A stretch of 64,000 nucleotides of DNA from PALSA-1353 sp050014015 (GTDB taxonomy: Bacteria > Planctomycetota > Phycisphaerae > Tepidisphaerales > Tepidisphaeraceae): assembly GCA_050014015.1 (NCBI GenBank), contig JBEKEC010000022.1, forward strand, positions 62,001 through 126,000. The letters run 5' to 3'. The notes beneath the pieces are model-generated. The model worked only from the letters and a program-made list of their open reading frames with translations. It was not told the origin of the DNA and made no database searches. Shown here in pieces: positions 50,693 to 58,512 of this stretch. The position numbers and the translations under genes are program-made. Positions within the stretch are counted from its first letter, which is position 1. Each line of letters starts with the position of its first letter.

Positions 50693-51925
50693 ATGTCGGT
50701 TTTCGCGTACACGGCATTGAGCAAGGACGGCCAGCGCACCAGCGGGACGCTGACGAGCGATTCGCGGAGCGCGGCGCTGGCGGAGATGACCCGCAAGGGC
50801 TTGCGTCCGGTGACGATTGAAGAGGCCCGCGATCTGGCGGCGGCGGCGAAAAAAGTTCAGGGCGGGGCGCATGGCGGCAAGCCGCGCAAAGTTCACGCCA
50901 AGGCCATCGAAGCATTCACTCGCGAATTGGCGAATCTTCTGGCCGGCGGGGTGCCGTTGGCGCGGTCGCTGGCGCTGCTTCGCCGCGAGGCGTCCCAGCC
51001 GGCGGCCAAGCAGCTTTGGAACGACATTCACGACGACGTGGTCGGGGGAACGTCGCTGGGGGACGCGTTGGCCAAATGGCCGGGAAGTTTCTCGACGGTG
51101 TACGTGGCGATGGTTCGCGCCGGCGAAGCGGGGGGGTTTCTGGACGTGGTGCTCGGACAGATCGCCGATTTCCGCGCCCGCGAGCAGGACCTCAAGGGCA
51201 AGGTGAAAGCCGCCATGGTCTATCCGATCATCCTGGCCATCCTGGCGGTGGGAGTGGTGACTTTCCTGATGGCGTTTTTCATTCCGCAATTCAGTTCGAT
51301 CTTCGCCAGCTTCGGCGCGGATTTGCCGGTGATCACGCAGGTCGTCATCGCGTGCAGCAACGTCCTGAAGCGGTATATCCTGGTCGTCTTGGCGGTGTTG
51401 GTGGTTGGGATATTCGCGTGGAAGCGTGCCGCGGCGACGCCGGGTGGCCGGCGGCGGATCGAAGTGGCCGTGCTTGCCACGCCCGTGCTCGGACCGGTTG
51501 TCGCGCAATTCGCCCTGGTGCGGTTTGCGCGGATGCTGGGAACGCTGGTGGGCGCCGGGGTTCCGCTGGTGGCCGCGCTTCGCGTGGCGCGCGAAGCCAT
51601 TGGAAATCAAACCCTCGCCGACACCGTCTCCCACGCCATCGAGCAGGTTCAGCGCGGCGAGCCGCTGTCCAAGAGCCTGGCCAACAGCCCCAAGCTCTTT
51701 CCGCCGTCCGTGGTCGAAATGATCGCCGTTGCCGAGGAGACGGCCCGGCTGGACAAGGAACTTCTTCGTCTTGCGTCATCTTACGAGCAGGACCTGGACC
51801 GTCAGCTTCGGCTGCTGGTCTCCGTTGCCGAGCCGGCCATGCTGTTCGTGATGGCCGGACTCATCGGCACGATCGTCGTCAGCATGTTGTTGCCGGTCTT
51901 CAACCTCGGCGAGATCGTGCATTGA
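50693..51925 (+). CDS. gspF: Type II secretion inner-membrane platform protein GspF
   Basis: 410 residues: begins MSVFAYTALSKDGQRTSGTL, then two GspF repeats. The first has FTRELANLLAGGVPLARSLA and its membrane part VKAAMVYPIILAILAVGVVT; the second has FARMLGTLVGAGVPLVAALR with the last segment AMLFVMAGLIGTIVVSML. This is the platform around which the pseudopilus is built, binding GspE and GspL. It follows gspE in the same operon. Confidence 0.93.
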   Translation: MSVFAYTALSKDGQRTSGTLTSDSRSAALAEMTRKGLRPVTIEEARDLAAAAKKVQGGAHGGKPRKVHAKAIEAFTRELANLLAGGVPLARSLALLRREASQPAAKQLWNDIHDDVVGGTSLGDALAKWPGSFSTVYVAMVRAGEAGGFLDVVLGQIADFRAREQDLKGKVKAAMVYPIILAILAVGVVTFLMAFFIPQFSSIFASFGADLPVITQVVIACSNVLKRYILVVLAVLVVGIFAWKRAAATPGGRRRIEVAVLATPVLGPVVAQFALVRFARMLGTLVGAGVPLVAALRVAREAIGNQTLADTVSHAIEQVQRGEPLSKSLANSPKLFPPSVVEMIAVAEETARLDKELLRLASSYEQDLDRQLRLLVSVAEPAMLFVMAGLIGTIVVSMLLPVFNLGEIVH

Positions 51926-51944
51926 TTTGCAAAGGAGCAATCAA

Positions 51945-52373
51945 ATGAATGCGTTGAAATTGAAAAATAGATCGCGGGTCCGGCGGGGATTCACGCTGAT
52001 CGAACTGCTGTTGGTCATGGTGATCATCGCCATCCTGGCGACGATCCTGGTGCCGCGCGTCGTCAACCGCGTCGGCCAGGCCAAGAACACCAAGGCGCAG
52101 GCCGACCTTTCCACTCTGAAGCAGGCGCTGACGGCTTTTGACATTGATAACGGGAGGTTTCCCACAACTTCCGAGGGGTTGCAGGCCCTGATTACCAAGC
52201 CGGCCGATCTGCCCAATTGGCAAAAGACGTTGGACAAGAACACGCTTCCGATGGACCCGTGGGGGCGTCCGTACATCTATCGCTCCCCAGGCAACAATGG
52301 AACTGATTTTGACCTTTTGACAGGTGGCCCGGACGGACAGGAAGGATCGGCTGGCGCTATCGCAGCCGACTAA
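51945..52373 (+). CDS. gspG: Major pseudopilin GspG
   Basis: 142 residues with the pre-pilin cleavage and methylation motif RRGFTLIELLLVMVIIAILA (cut after Gly, Glu at +5). The C-terminal globular part has the GspG calcium-site and tail pattern TLPMDPWGRPYIYRSPGNNG with FDLLTGGPDGQEG. It forms the main body of the pseudopilus. AAAGGAG precedes the ATG. This is the only leader of the five pseudopilin genes that is of classical length and free of repeats besides gspH. Confidence 0.95.
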   Translation: MNALKLKNRSRVRRGFTLIELLLVMVIIAILATILVPRVVNRVGQAKNTKAQADLSTLKQALTAFDIDNGRFPTTSEGLQALITKPADLPNWQKTLDKNTLPMDPWGRPYIYRSPGNNGTDFDLLTGGPDGQEGSAGAIAAD

Positions 52374-52379
52374 CTTGAA

Positions 52380-52985
52380 ATGCGCAGGCGCAACCGACAA
52401 TCCGCGTTCACGCTGATCGAGCTGATCCTAGTAATGCTGATCATCATGATCATCGCCGGCGTCCTCGCGCCGTCGCTGGGCCGGTTTACGGCCGGGCGGG
52501 CCGTGGACAACTTTGGCAGGCAGATCGTCGGACTTTCCCAGTACGCCCGCACCCAGGCGATCAGCGAAGCGCGCGTCTGTTATCTGAATTTCGGCTCGGG
52601 GAAGGTTTATGTCACCACCGACTCCCCCGGAGACAAGGGCAAGCCGCTTCTCGAGTCCGGGGCGCCGCTGACGATCTCCGTTCCCACGGGAATCAGGATG
52701 CAGGTGGTCGAGAACGCCGATACGCCGCAACCGATCATGCTGCTTCCCTGGCCCAGTGGTCTCCAGGCACAAGTCCATCCGCAGCCTAATCAGTTGCTCG
52801 ACGGCACGACGGTGGGGGCTGGGTCAATCTGGGTGTTTCCACAGAGTAACGCATCGGTGCAGATTCAGCCGACCGGACGGACGGACCCGGCCACCATCCT
52901 GTTGACGGACAACTCCGGCCACAAAGTGGAGGTGGTCTGCGATCTCCCCGCGGACAGGTTCCATATTCAGGAGGCCGCGCGATGA
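52380..52985 (+). CDS. gspH: Minor pseudopilin GspH
   Basis: 201 residues starting MRRRNRQSAFTLIELILVML: a short basic leader followed by AFTLIE, so position -1 is Ala instead of the usual Gly at the cleavage site. The rest is a GspH-like globular domain (TAGRAVDNFGRQIVGLSQYA, RTQAISEARVCYLNF). It caps or initiates the pseudopilus together with I, J and K. It overlaps gspI by four bases (ATGA at 52982). Confidence 0.85.
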   Translation: MRRRNRQSAFTLIELILVMLIIMIIAGVLAPSLGRFTAGRAVDNFGRQIVGLSQYARTQAISEARVCYLNFGSGKVYVTTDSPGDKGKPLLESGAPLTISVPTGIRMQVVENADTPQPIMLLPWPSGLQAQVHPQPNQLLDGTTVGAGSIWVFPQSNASVQIQPTGRTDPATILLTDNSGHKVEVVCDLPADRFHIQEAAR

Positions 52986-53557
52986 GGCAATGGGTGCCTG
53001 ACACTTGCTGCAAAGAATTTCCCCCTCCCCCTGTACTCAGGGGGAGGGTTGGGGTGGGGGTCGAACGTCGATTGGCCCACCAAACCCCCACCCTGACCCT
53101 CCCCCGGAGTACCAGGGGAGGGGAAGAAGATGGTTTGCAGAATGTGTCACGCACCCTGAGGCAATCGGCAATCCGCCACGGCTTCACGCTCATCGAGGTG
53201 CTGGTGACGCTTTTGCTGATCGGGATCGTGATTCCGGCGATCATGCACGCGATCACGGCGGCGGCGGCGGCGGGCAACGCGGCCCGGCATCGCAACGACG
53301 CCGCCTCGCTGGCCAAGTCGCAGATGGCTTGTCTGATCCTGGCGGTCTCACAGGGCCAAAACCCCGTTCTCGCCGCCGACGCCGCGCAGGAAGGGTTTCA
53401 ATACCATTGGAAGGCCACCGTCCAGCCGTGGAACCAGGACACCACCACCGTGGGGATTCAGGAAATCGATCTGATCGTCAGTTGGGCCAATGGCAGCCAT
53501 CCGGAGTCGATGATGCTCACCAGTCTGGCATATAACCGGGAACAAGTGCAGCAATGA
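52982..53557 (+). CDS. gspI: Minor pseudopilin GspI with a palindromic element inserted in its leader
   Basis: The gene starts ATG AGG CAA and then runs in frame through a 165-bp palindromic element plus 9-bp duplication (58 codons) before TCGGCAATCCGCCACGGC. Without the insertion it reads MRQSAIRHGFTLIEVLVTLL, a perfect pre-pilin leader. As it stands the leader is about 66 residues. The rest is a normal GspI (IPAIMHAITAAAAAGNAARH, QMACLILAVS). It overlaps gspJ by four bases. Whether the long leader is still processed by pre-pilin peptidase, or an internal start is used (no ATG lies close before GFTLIE), is open. Confidence 0.88.
   Translation: MRQWVPDTCCKEFPPPPVLRGRVGVGVERRLAHQTPTLTLPRSTRGGEEDGLQNVSRTLRQSAIRHGFTLIEVLVTLLLIGIVIPAIMHAITAAAAAGNAARHRNDAASLAKSQMACLILAVSQGQNPVLAADAAQEGFQYHWKATVQPWNQDTTTVGIQEIDLIVSWANGSHPESMMLTSLAYNREQVQQ
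52992..53156. mobile_element. Palindromic element (PE) copy C, inserted in gspI
   Basis: This is the best-preserved copy: 165 bp, terminal inverted repeats GGGTGCCTGACACTTGCTGC (left) and the reverse complement of a right end that reads GGGTGCGTGACACATTCTGC on the other strand. The arms are inverted along nearly their full length. It is flanked by identical 9-bp sequences TGAGGCAAT at 52983-52991 and 53157-53165, a clean target duplication. The centre is in the opposite orientation to copies A and B. No open frame for a transposase; it must be moved in trans. Confidence 0.92.
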
Positions 53558-54420
53558 CGCGCCGTAATGCCAATGTTCGTTCGATGCGTAGCCAGTGCGG
53601 GCTGTGGCCGCGTTTTGTGGCCTCATCGAGGAACCCCCACCCTGGCCCTCCCCCTGGGTACAGGGGGAGGGGAATGAGGGGCTTTACGCTGATCGAGTTG
53701 GTGGTAGCGCTGACCATCGTGGGGATCATCGCCGTTTCGATGTCCTCGACTCTCTGGATGGCCTATAACACGACTCGCAAAGCCCAGGCCGCCGTGACGC
53801 CGGGGGATCAGTCGTCCATCGCATTGGAGTATTTCTGTGACGACCTGCAAAGCGCGATGCAGACGCAGACAAATCCGGCCAGTGTCTTGGTCGGAGCGCC
53901 GACGGCTGCGACCAATAATGAGCAGACCGCTTTTCTGGGAACGCCGGAGCAGGACAACCGCGGCCACGAGGCCGACGACGTGATCTTCTTCACCACGTCG
54001 GACAGTCCCGTCCACGTCTATGCCAACGGCGAAATCAAGTGCGTGGAATACAAAGTCGTTCAGCCCGTGGGCAAAGCGGATCACGTTCTGGTGCGGCGGG
54101 TGACGCGGAATCTGTTGCCGGTATCCGGCCAGACCGCATCGACCGATGAGGAGGTCGTCTGCACCGGGGTATCGAGCTTCAAATTGGAATATTCCTACGA
54201 TGGGACCAATTTTACTCCGCAAACCAGCACTGCCGGTTCATGGGACGCCACGCAGGAGGACAACACGATTCCCGCGGCGGTCAGGGTGACTCTGGAACTG
54301 GAAGAAACGCCGCAGTCAAACGGAAGGGTCCAGACGATCTCATTCACGCGGGTGGTTTTTCTGCCCTGTTCGACGGCCGACCTGGATCCCCAGGTGAACG
54401 CGGGAGTTTCGGGACTATGA
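53554..54420 (+). CDS. gspJ: Minor pseudopilin GspJ with an extended leader
   Basis: The pre-pilin motif MRGFTLIELVVALTIVGIIA lies about 40 residues in; the GspJ-like globular part (ALEYFCDDLQSAMQTQTNPA, VLVRRVTRNLLPV) follows. The extra leader codes through half of a palindromic element (53633-53673). The ATG at 53674, just behind its GGGGGAGGGGA, may be the start used now, which would give the leader MRG. ATG 53554 overlaps the gspI stop and probably was the original start. It overlaps gspK by four bases. Confidence 0.85.
   Translation: MTRRNANVRSMRSQCGLWPRFVASSRNPHPGPPPGYRGRGMRGFTLIELVVALTIVGIIAVSMSSTLWMAYNTTRKAQAAVTPGDQSSIALEYFCDDLQSAMQTQTNPASVLVGAPTAATNNEQTAFLGTPEQDNRGHEADDVIFFTTSDSPVHVYANGEIKCVEYKVVQPVGKADHVLVRRVTRNLLPVSGQTASTDEEVVCTGVSSFKLEYSYDGTNFTPQTSTAGSWDATQEDNTIPAAVRVTLELEETPQSNGRVQTISFTRVVFLPCSTADLDPQVNAGVSGL
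53633..53673. repeat. Half copy D of the palindromic element, in the gspJ leader
   Basis: ACCCCCACCCTGGCCCTCCC followed by CCTGGGTACAGGGGGAGGGGA matches the right inner arm of the element. It ends directly before ATG 53674. No termini or target duplication can be seen; the frame of gspJ is open through it. Confidence 0.75.
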
Positions 54421-55703
54421 ATCGTCGGCGTGGAGTCATTTTCGTCATGGCATTGGGGATCATCGTGATCCTGACGGGCCTGGCGTTGGTATTCGCGCAG
54501 GCGATGCGCACCGAAGCGCTGGCGTCGGCGAATCTTCGTTCCCAGGCCCAGGCCGATGCCGTGGAACTCGGCGCCGAGCAGTGGATGCTCGCCCAGATCG
54601 ACGAATACACGTCCGACGCTTATACGCTCACCACCCAAGTCCAGAGCGATACCATCCCGGTCGGGTCGGTGGAAAGGACGGGATATTTCTGGATTCTTCC
54701 GGCCGATCTGAGCGACGTGCAGGGTCCGGTCAGTGGCATCGTGGACGAATCGTCCAAGCTCAACGTCAACAATACGACGCTGATGAACAATGGCTTGGCG
54801 ACGTTATGCGATTCGCTGAACTTGACTCTTCCCGATGACATTCCTTATTCGATAAGCAATTGGGCGCACAGCGGGTCCAACGCCAACGCCAGTGGCGCCA
54901 CCAGCCAGGACTATTCCAGTCTGCCGGAGCCATACCAGCTCAAAGGCTCTCAATTTGAAACGGTGGAAGAATTGCTGCTCGTGGGTCAGCAGGCGGACTT
55001 GCAGCAGAACGTCATGCCGCAGCTCTTGTGGGGCAACGATCCGAGCCGAAACACGCTCCTGCTGGAATATACGCAGAACACCGGCCAGTCGGCGGGGGGG
55101 ATGCTGAACGGAAACACGGCCGGCAACGCCGGGTTGTTCAACTATCTGACGGCGTACTCGGTCCCGCCGGGCAACGGCACCAACGCGCCGGCCGGGCCGG
55201 CCGCCAATCGAGTGATCAACCCCTTCACCGCCTCGCCGCTGGTGCTGGAGGCGTTGGGATTATCCCAGGCGCAGGCCGAATCCATTGTCCAAGCCCGCGA
55301 GACGGCGTACGAAGCCAGCAGCAGCGGGCAGACGGGAATCACGGGCTATGGCTGGGCAATTCAGGCCGCCGGACCCGGGGCGGCCGGCGCGACCGCCTAC
55401 CTGACCGGGGCATCGTACCGATACTCGGGCGACATTGTTGCCGTTAGCGCCGACGGACGCGCGTTCAAACGCGTCCGCATCGTCGTCGATGTCAGCCGGT
55501 TTAATCCTCTGGCCGTCTCGCTAGGAACGGCGACCCCTCCGGCGGTGATCATTTATCGGAAGGACTTGACGGCCTACGGCTGGCCGTTGCCGATTTCGCA
55601 GAAACAGTTTCAGGATTCAGCCTCGCGCGGCCAACTTCAACTGGGTTGGCTCGGCACGGCCCTGACGTCTCCGGGCGCTATGGGACAGAGTCAGAATCAC
55701 TAA
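54417..55703 (+). CDS. gspK: Minor pseudopilin GspK
   Basis: 428 residues starting MNRRRGVIFVMALGIIVILT, the pre-pilin-like GspK N-terminus (GVIFVMAL; GspK often lacks Glu at +5, as here). The protein is long compared with other pseudopilins, with a helix-hairpin-helix-like second domain (LVLEALGLSQAQAESIVQAR) typical of GspK. It sits at the tip of the pseudopilus. The start overlaps the gspJ stop (ATGA). The family assignment combines context and pattern. Confidence 0.85.
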   Translation: MNRRRGVIFVMALGIIVILTGLALVFAQAMRTEALASANLRSQAQADAVELGAEQWMLAQIDEYTSDAYTLTTQVQSDTIPVGSVERTGYFWILPADLSDVQGPVSGIVDESSKLNVNNTTLMNNGLATLCDSLNLTLPDDIPYSISNWAHSGSNANASGATSQDYSSLPEPYQLKGSQFETVEELLLVGQQADLQQNVMPQLLWGNDPSRNTLLLEYTQNTGQSAGGMLNGNTAGNAGLFNYLTAYSVPPGNGTNAPAGPAANRVINPFTASPLVLEALGLSQAQAESIVQARETAYEASSSGQTGITGYGWAIQAAGPGAAGATAYLTGASYRYSGDIVAVSADGRAFKRVRIVVDVSRFNPLAVSLGTATPPAVIIYRKDLTAYGWPLPISQKQFQDSASRGQLQLGWLGTALTSPGAMGQSQNH

Positions 55704-55708
55704 ATGAG

Positions 55709-55728
55709 CCGGGCCGTCCCCGGCCCGG
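55709..55728 (+). other. Stable intercistronic hairpin
   Basis: CCGGGCCG-TCCC-CGGCCCGG forms an 8-bp GC stem with a 4-base loop between gspK and the PilM-like gene, followed by TTAAGGAAG, which serves as the next ribosome-binding site. With no T-run it is more likely a processing or stability element than a terminator. Confidence 0.6.
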
Positions 55729-55743
55729 TTAAGGAAGCGAAAC

Positions 55744-57228
55744 TTGAAGAGCATGCATCATAAGAAAGTGTTGGGGATCGCGATGGGTGAGCGGTCGCTG
55801 ATGGCCGCGGAGGTCGTCGCGGCCGAGGGCCGGCCGCGGGTCAAGCGGCTGGCGGAACTGCTCTATCCCGAGGGGATTTCCATCTCCCAACCCGCGGAAC
55901 TTGCCAAGGCGCTGGGGCATTTCCTCAAGGACAATCATTTTTCCACGCGATCGGCGGTCATCGGAATCCCGCTCAAATGGCTGGTGGTCAAACCCAAGGA
56001 CGTTCCCCCGGCGGATGATGCGACGATCGCGCAACTGCTGCGGCTGGACGCCGAGGCGGAATTCTCCTCCGAATTGAAAGACCTGGTGTATGACTTTGCC
56101 GGCGATGCCGCCGCGGGCAGCGCGTCGCGAACCGTGCTTCTGGCGGCGACGCCCAGGAAATACGTCGATTGCATCGAATCGCTTTGCGACGGCGCCCGCC
56201 TTCAGCCGCTGGCGATCATGCCCTCGGCGCTGGCGCTGGGAACGATCACCGGCGCTTCGCTGAAGCGGGACGTTTTGGTTTTGGCGGCGGGTTCGGCGGG
56301 ATCGGAATTGTCCTGGCAACGTCAATCGACGGCGGCGGCGATGCGCAGCCTGCGCCCGCCGTTGCCGCAGCCACCCTTCGTCAGCGAATTGCGAAGAGCG
56401 TTTTCCACGCTGGGCGGCGACGACGGCCGGCGCGAGATGATCCTGTGGGACGGCGCAGGCGTCGATGCGGCGAGCCTCGGCGAGCAACTTGGCGTGAACG
56501 TGCAGAGCGGCGAGCTTCAGACCCTTGGCGTCGAGGCTTCGGGCGCGGGAATCAACGGGCAGGGGAACAAATTCGCGGCGGCGGTCGCCCTGGCGCTGTC
56601 CGCCATGGATGAGAGCAGGCCGGGAATCGACTTCCTTCATTCGCGCCTCGCTCCGCCAAGGAAGCACCGCATTCCCCGATGGGGATATCTCGCGGGTGCG
56701 GCGGTCGTCCTTTTCATCGCCTTTGGCATCTATGCCTACACCGACCTGAATAACACGGAGCAAAAGGTGAACGCCCTGCAATCGAAAATCAACGCCCAGC
56801 AGAAGGACGTGGATGCAGCGCGCGATTTCGTCGGCAAAGAATCGCTGGCTCAATACTGGCACGGAGGCGATCCGCGCTATCTGGCGTGCATGCGCGATCT
56901 GGATGCGTTCATTCCCGAGGATGGCCAGACGTACGCGACCAATTTGGAAATCAAGGCCGAAACACCGCCGCTGAACGCCGGTAACAATCAGCCCGGCGCG
57001 CCGGCGGCGGGAACGGCTGGCGAGCGAACGCTGTTCGCCACGCTTCAGGGCCACACCCCCAACCTCGAAAGCGTGACCGCGCTGAGGGATCGGATGGGCC
57101 GCAATCCGTCGGTGTTCAAGGACATCAAGATCGGTCCCGAAACCAAGGTCCCGCGCACCCAGGAATTCCTGTTTTCCATAACGTTCAGTTACGAGCCGCC
57201 GAAGCCGGCGGCGGAACAGGCCAAATGA
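55744..57228 (+). CDS. gspL: GspL: fused PilM-like and PilN-like protein
   Basis: 494 residues. The N-terminal 300 residues are an actin-fold PilM/GspL-cytoplasmic domain (VLGIAMGERSLMAAEVVAAE, FSTRSAVIGIPLKWLVVKP). A membrane segment near 315-335 (YLAGAAVVLFIAFGIYAYT) and a PilN-like periplasmic part with coiled coil (TEQKVNALQSKINAQQKDVD) follow. It links GspE to the membrane platform. Start TTG 55744 is supported by AAGGAAG at 55731-55737; ATG 55753 is the alternative. Gene order K-L-M-C is that of many gsp operons. Confidence 0.85.
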   Translation: MKSMHHKKVLGIAMGERSLMAAEVVAAEGRPRVKRLAELLYPEGISISQPAELAKALGHFLKDNHFSTRSAVIGIPLKWLVVKPKDVPPADDATIAQLLRLDAEAEFSSELKDLVYDFAGDAAAGSASRTVLLAATPRKYVDCIESLCDGARLQPLAIMPSALALGTITGASLKRDVLVLAAGSAGSELSWQRQSTAAAMRSLRPPLPQPPFVSELRRAFSTLGGDDGRREMILWDGAGVDAASLGEQLGVNVQSGELQTLGVEASGAGINGQGNKFAAAVALALSAMDESRPGIDFLHSRLAPPRKHRIPRWGYLAGAAVVLFIAFGIYAYTDLNNTEQKVNALQSKINAQQKDVDAARDFVGKESLAQYWHGGDPRYLACMRDLDAFIPEDGQTYATNLEIKAETPPLNAGNNQPGAPAAGTAGERTLFATLQGHTPNLESVTALRDRMGRNPSVFKDIKIGPETKVPRTQEFLFSITFSYEPPKPAAEQAK

Positions 57229-57244
57229 TCGGCATTGAATTGGA

Positions 57245-57847
57245 GTGATCGTGGTTTTATCGAAACGTGAAAAGTACATTGGGATCGGGGCGATGGCCGC
57301 GGTGGCGCTGTTGGGGATCAACGGTCTGATCGTCGGTCCCTACTTCGACCGGGCGGCGGCGCTGCAGGACGACATGCGGACCGCGACCAAGACGCTGGGC
57401 GACGATCAGAACCTCCTCCGGCTGCAAAAGAGCAAGCAAGCGGAATGGAACGCGATGCTGTCCAACGGACTTCAGGCGGACGACTCCACCGCGCAGAGCC
57501 GCACGCAGCAGATGATCCAGACCTGGACCCGCGTGGCCAACATCAATCTGGAATCCATCAATTCCGAGCACGTTTCCACTCAAAAAGGCCCGTTCCAAGT
57601 GATCAACTTCAGTCTGGATTTCAACACGTCGGGGCCGGATTCGATGCGGCAGATCGCCAGATTCCTGTGGTCGATCGAAAGCGCCCGCATCCCGATCCGG
57701 TTGAACGACATCAAAATCCAAGCCACGCGGGAAGGAACGGATCAGTTGAACGTGAAGCTGGTCGTTTCCGCGCTGTACATGCCGCCGACGGTCCCTGGCG
57801 CCGCCGCCGCCAGCGAAATGTTCAATGAATTGGAAGGAATGCCATGA
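57245..57847 (+). CDS. gspM: GspM/PilO-like inner membrane protein
   Basis: 200 residues: a short basic start (SKREKYIGIGAM), one membrane segment (AAVALLGINGLIVGPYFDRA), a coiled coil and a ferredoxin-like periplasmic domain (FQVINFSLDFNTSGPDSMRQ, IARFLWSIESARIPIRLNDI). This is the GspM/PilO architecture that pairs with GspL/PilN. Translation begins with GTG 57245 or 57251. It overlaps the next gene by four bases (ATGA). Confidence 0.8.
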   Translation: MIVVLSKREKYIGIGAMAAVALLGINGLIVGPYFDRAAALQDDMRTATKTLGDDQNLLRLQKSKQAEWNAMLSNGLQADDSTAQSRTQQMIQTWTRVANINLESINSEHVSTQKGPFQVINFSLDFNTSGPDSMRQIARFLWSIESARIPIRLNDIKIQATREGTDQLNVKLVVSALYMPPTVPGAAAASEMFNELEGMP

Positions 57848-58482
57848 AGATTTGGACGCTGCTGATTGTGGCGATTGCAAGCTCGGCGATGGCGGCGGAA
57901 TCGACGACGCGGCCGGAGGTTTCGGCGGCGGCGCCGGCGACGCGCCCGTCTGTCGCCGCGCCGCAATATGAATCGAACCGCCCAAACCGGCGAAATCAGC
58001 GGCGCAATGAACCGGCGCAGCCAAACCTGCCGACGATTTACGAAGAGGTGGGCGCCCGCAATATCTTCGTCAAAGGCAATCAACGGCCGCCGCGCCAGGA
58101 AGCTCCCGGTCTCCCCGGGCCCCTGCCTCCATCGCCGACCCAACTGGTCCTCACGGGCGTAGCGGTGGCGGACAACGGCAAGCTCGCCTTTCTGGAGGAC
58201 CAGCAGGAGAGCACGATAACCCGCGTGAAAGTGGGCGACGCCATCGCCGCGGGCAAAATCGTCAACATCACGCTGGATTCATTGGAGTATCAGGATGCGG
58301 GCGGAAAAATAGTTCGCGTCTTCGTCGGCTACAACCTGGCGGGCGGGGACGTGTGGGGCGTTGCCAACGCGGGCGCGACCACGCAAGCGTCCACTCAGCC
58401 GCAACGAACCGGGCCGCGCGGCCCCAACGAATCGATGGAAGATTATCTCCGCCGGCGGCGGGCGGCGGAATCGGGACGCTGA
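57844..58482 (+). CDS. GspC/PilP-like periplasmic protein
   Basis: 212 residues: signal peptide MKIWTLLIVAIASSAMAAES, a proline/arginine-rich linker and a small beta domain (QLVLTGVAVADNGKLAFLED, ESTITRVKVGDAIAAGKIVN, SLEYQDAGGKIVRVFVGYNL). This domain is like the homology region of GspC or PilP, which joins the inner membrane complex to the secretin. It sits directly before the secretin gene, as expected. There is no membrane anchor other than the leader, closer to PilP than GspC. Confidence 0.7.
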   Translation: MKIWTLLIVAIASSAMAAESTTRPEVSAAAPATRPSVAAPQYESNRPNRRNQRRNEPAQPNLPTIYEEVGARNIFVKGNQRPPRQEAPGLPGPLPPSPTQLVLTGVAVADNGKLAFLEDQQESTITRVKVGDAIAAGKIVNITLDSLEYQDAGGKIVRVFVGYNLAGGDVWGVANAGATTQASTQPQRTGPRGPNESMEDYLRRRRAAESGR

Positions 58483-58512
58483 CATCGCACATACGGAAAT
58501 GAAAGGCTCAAC

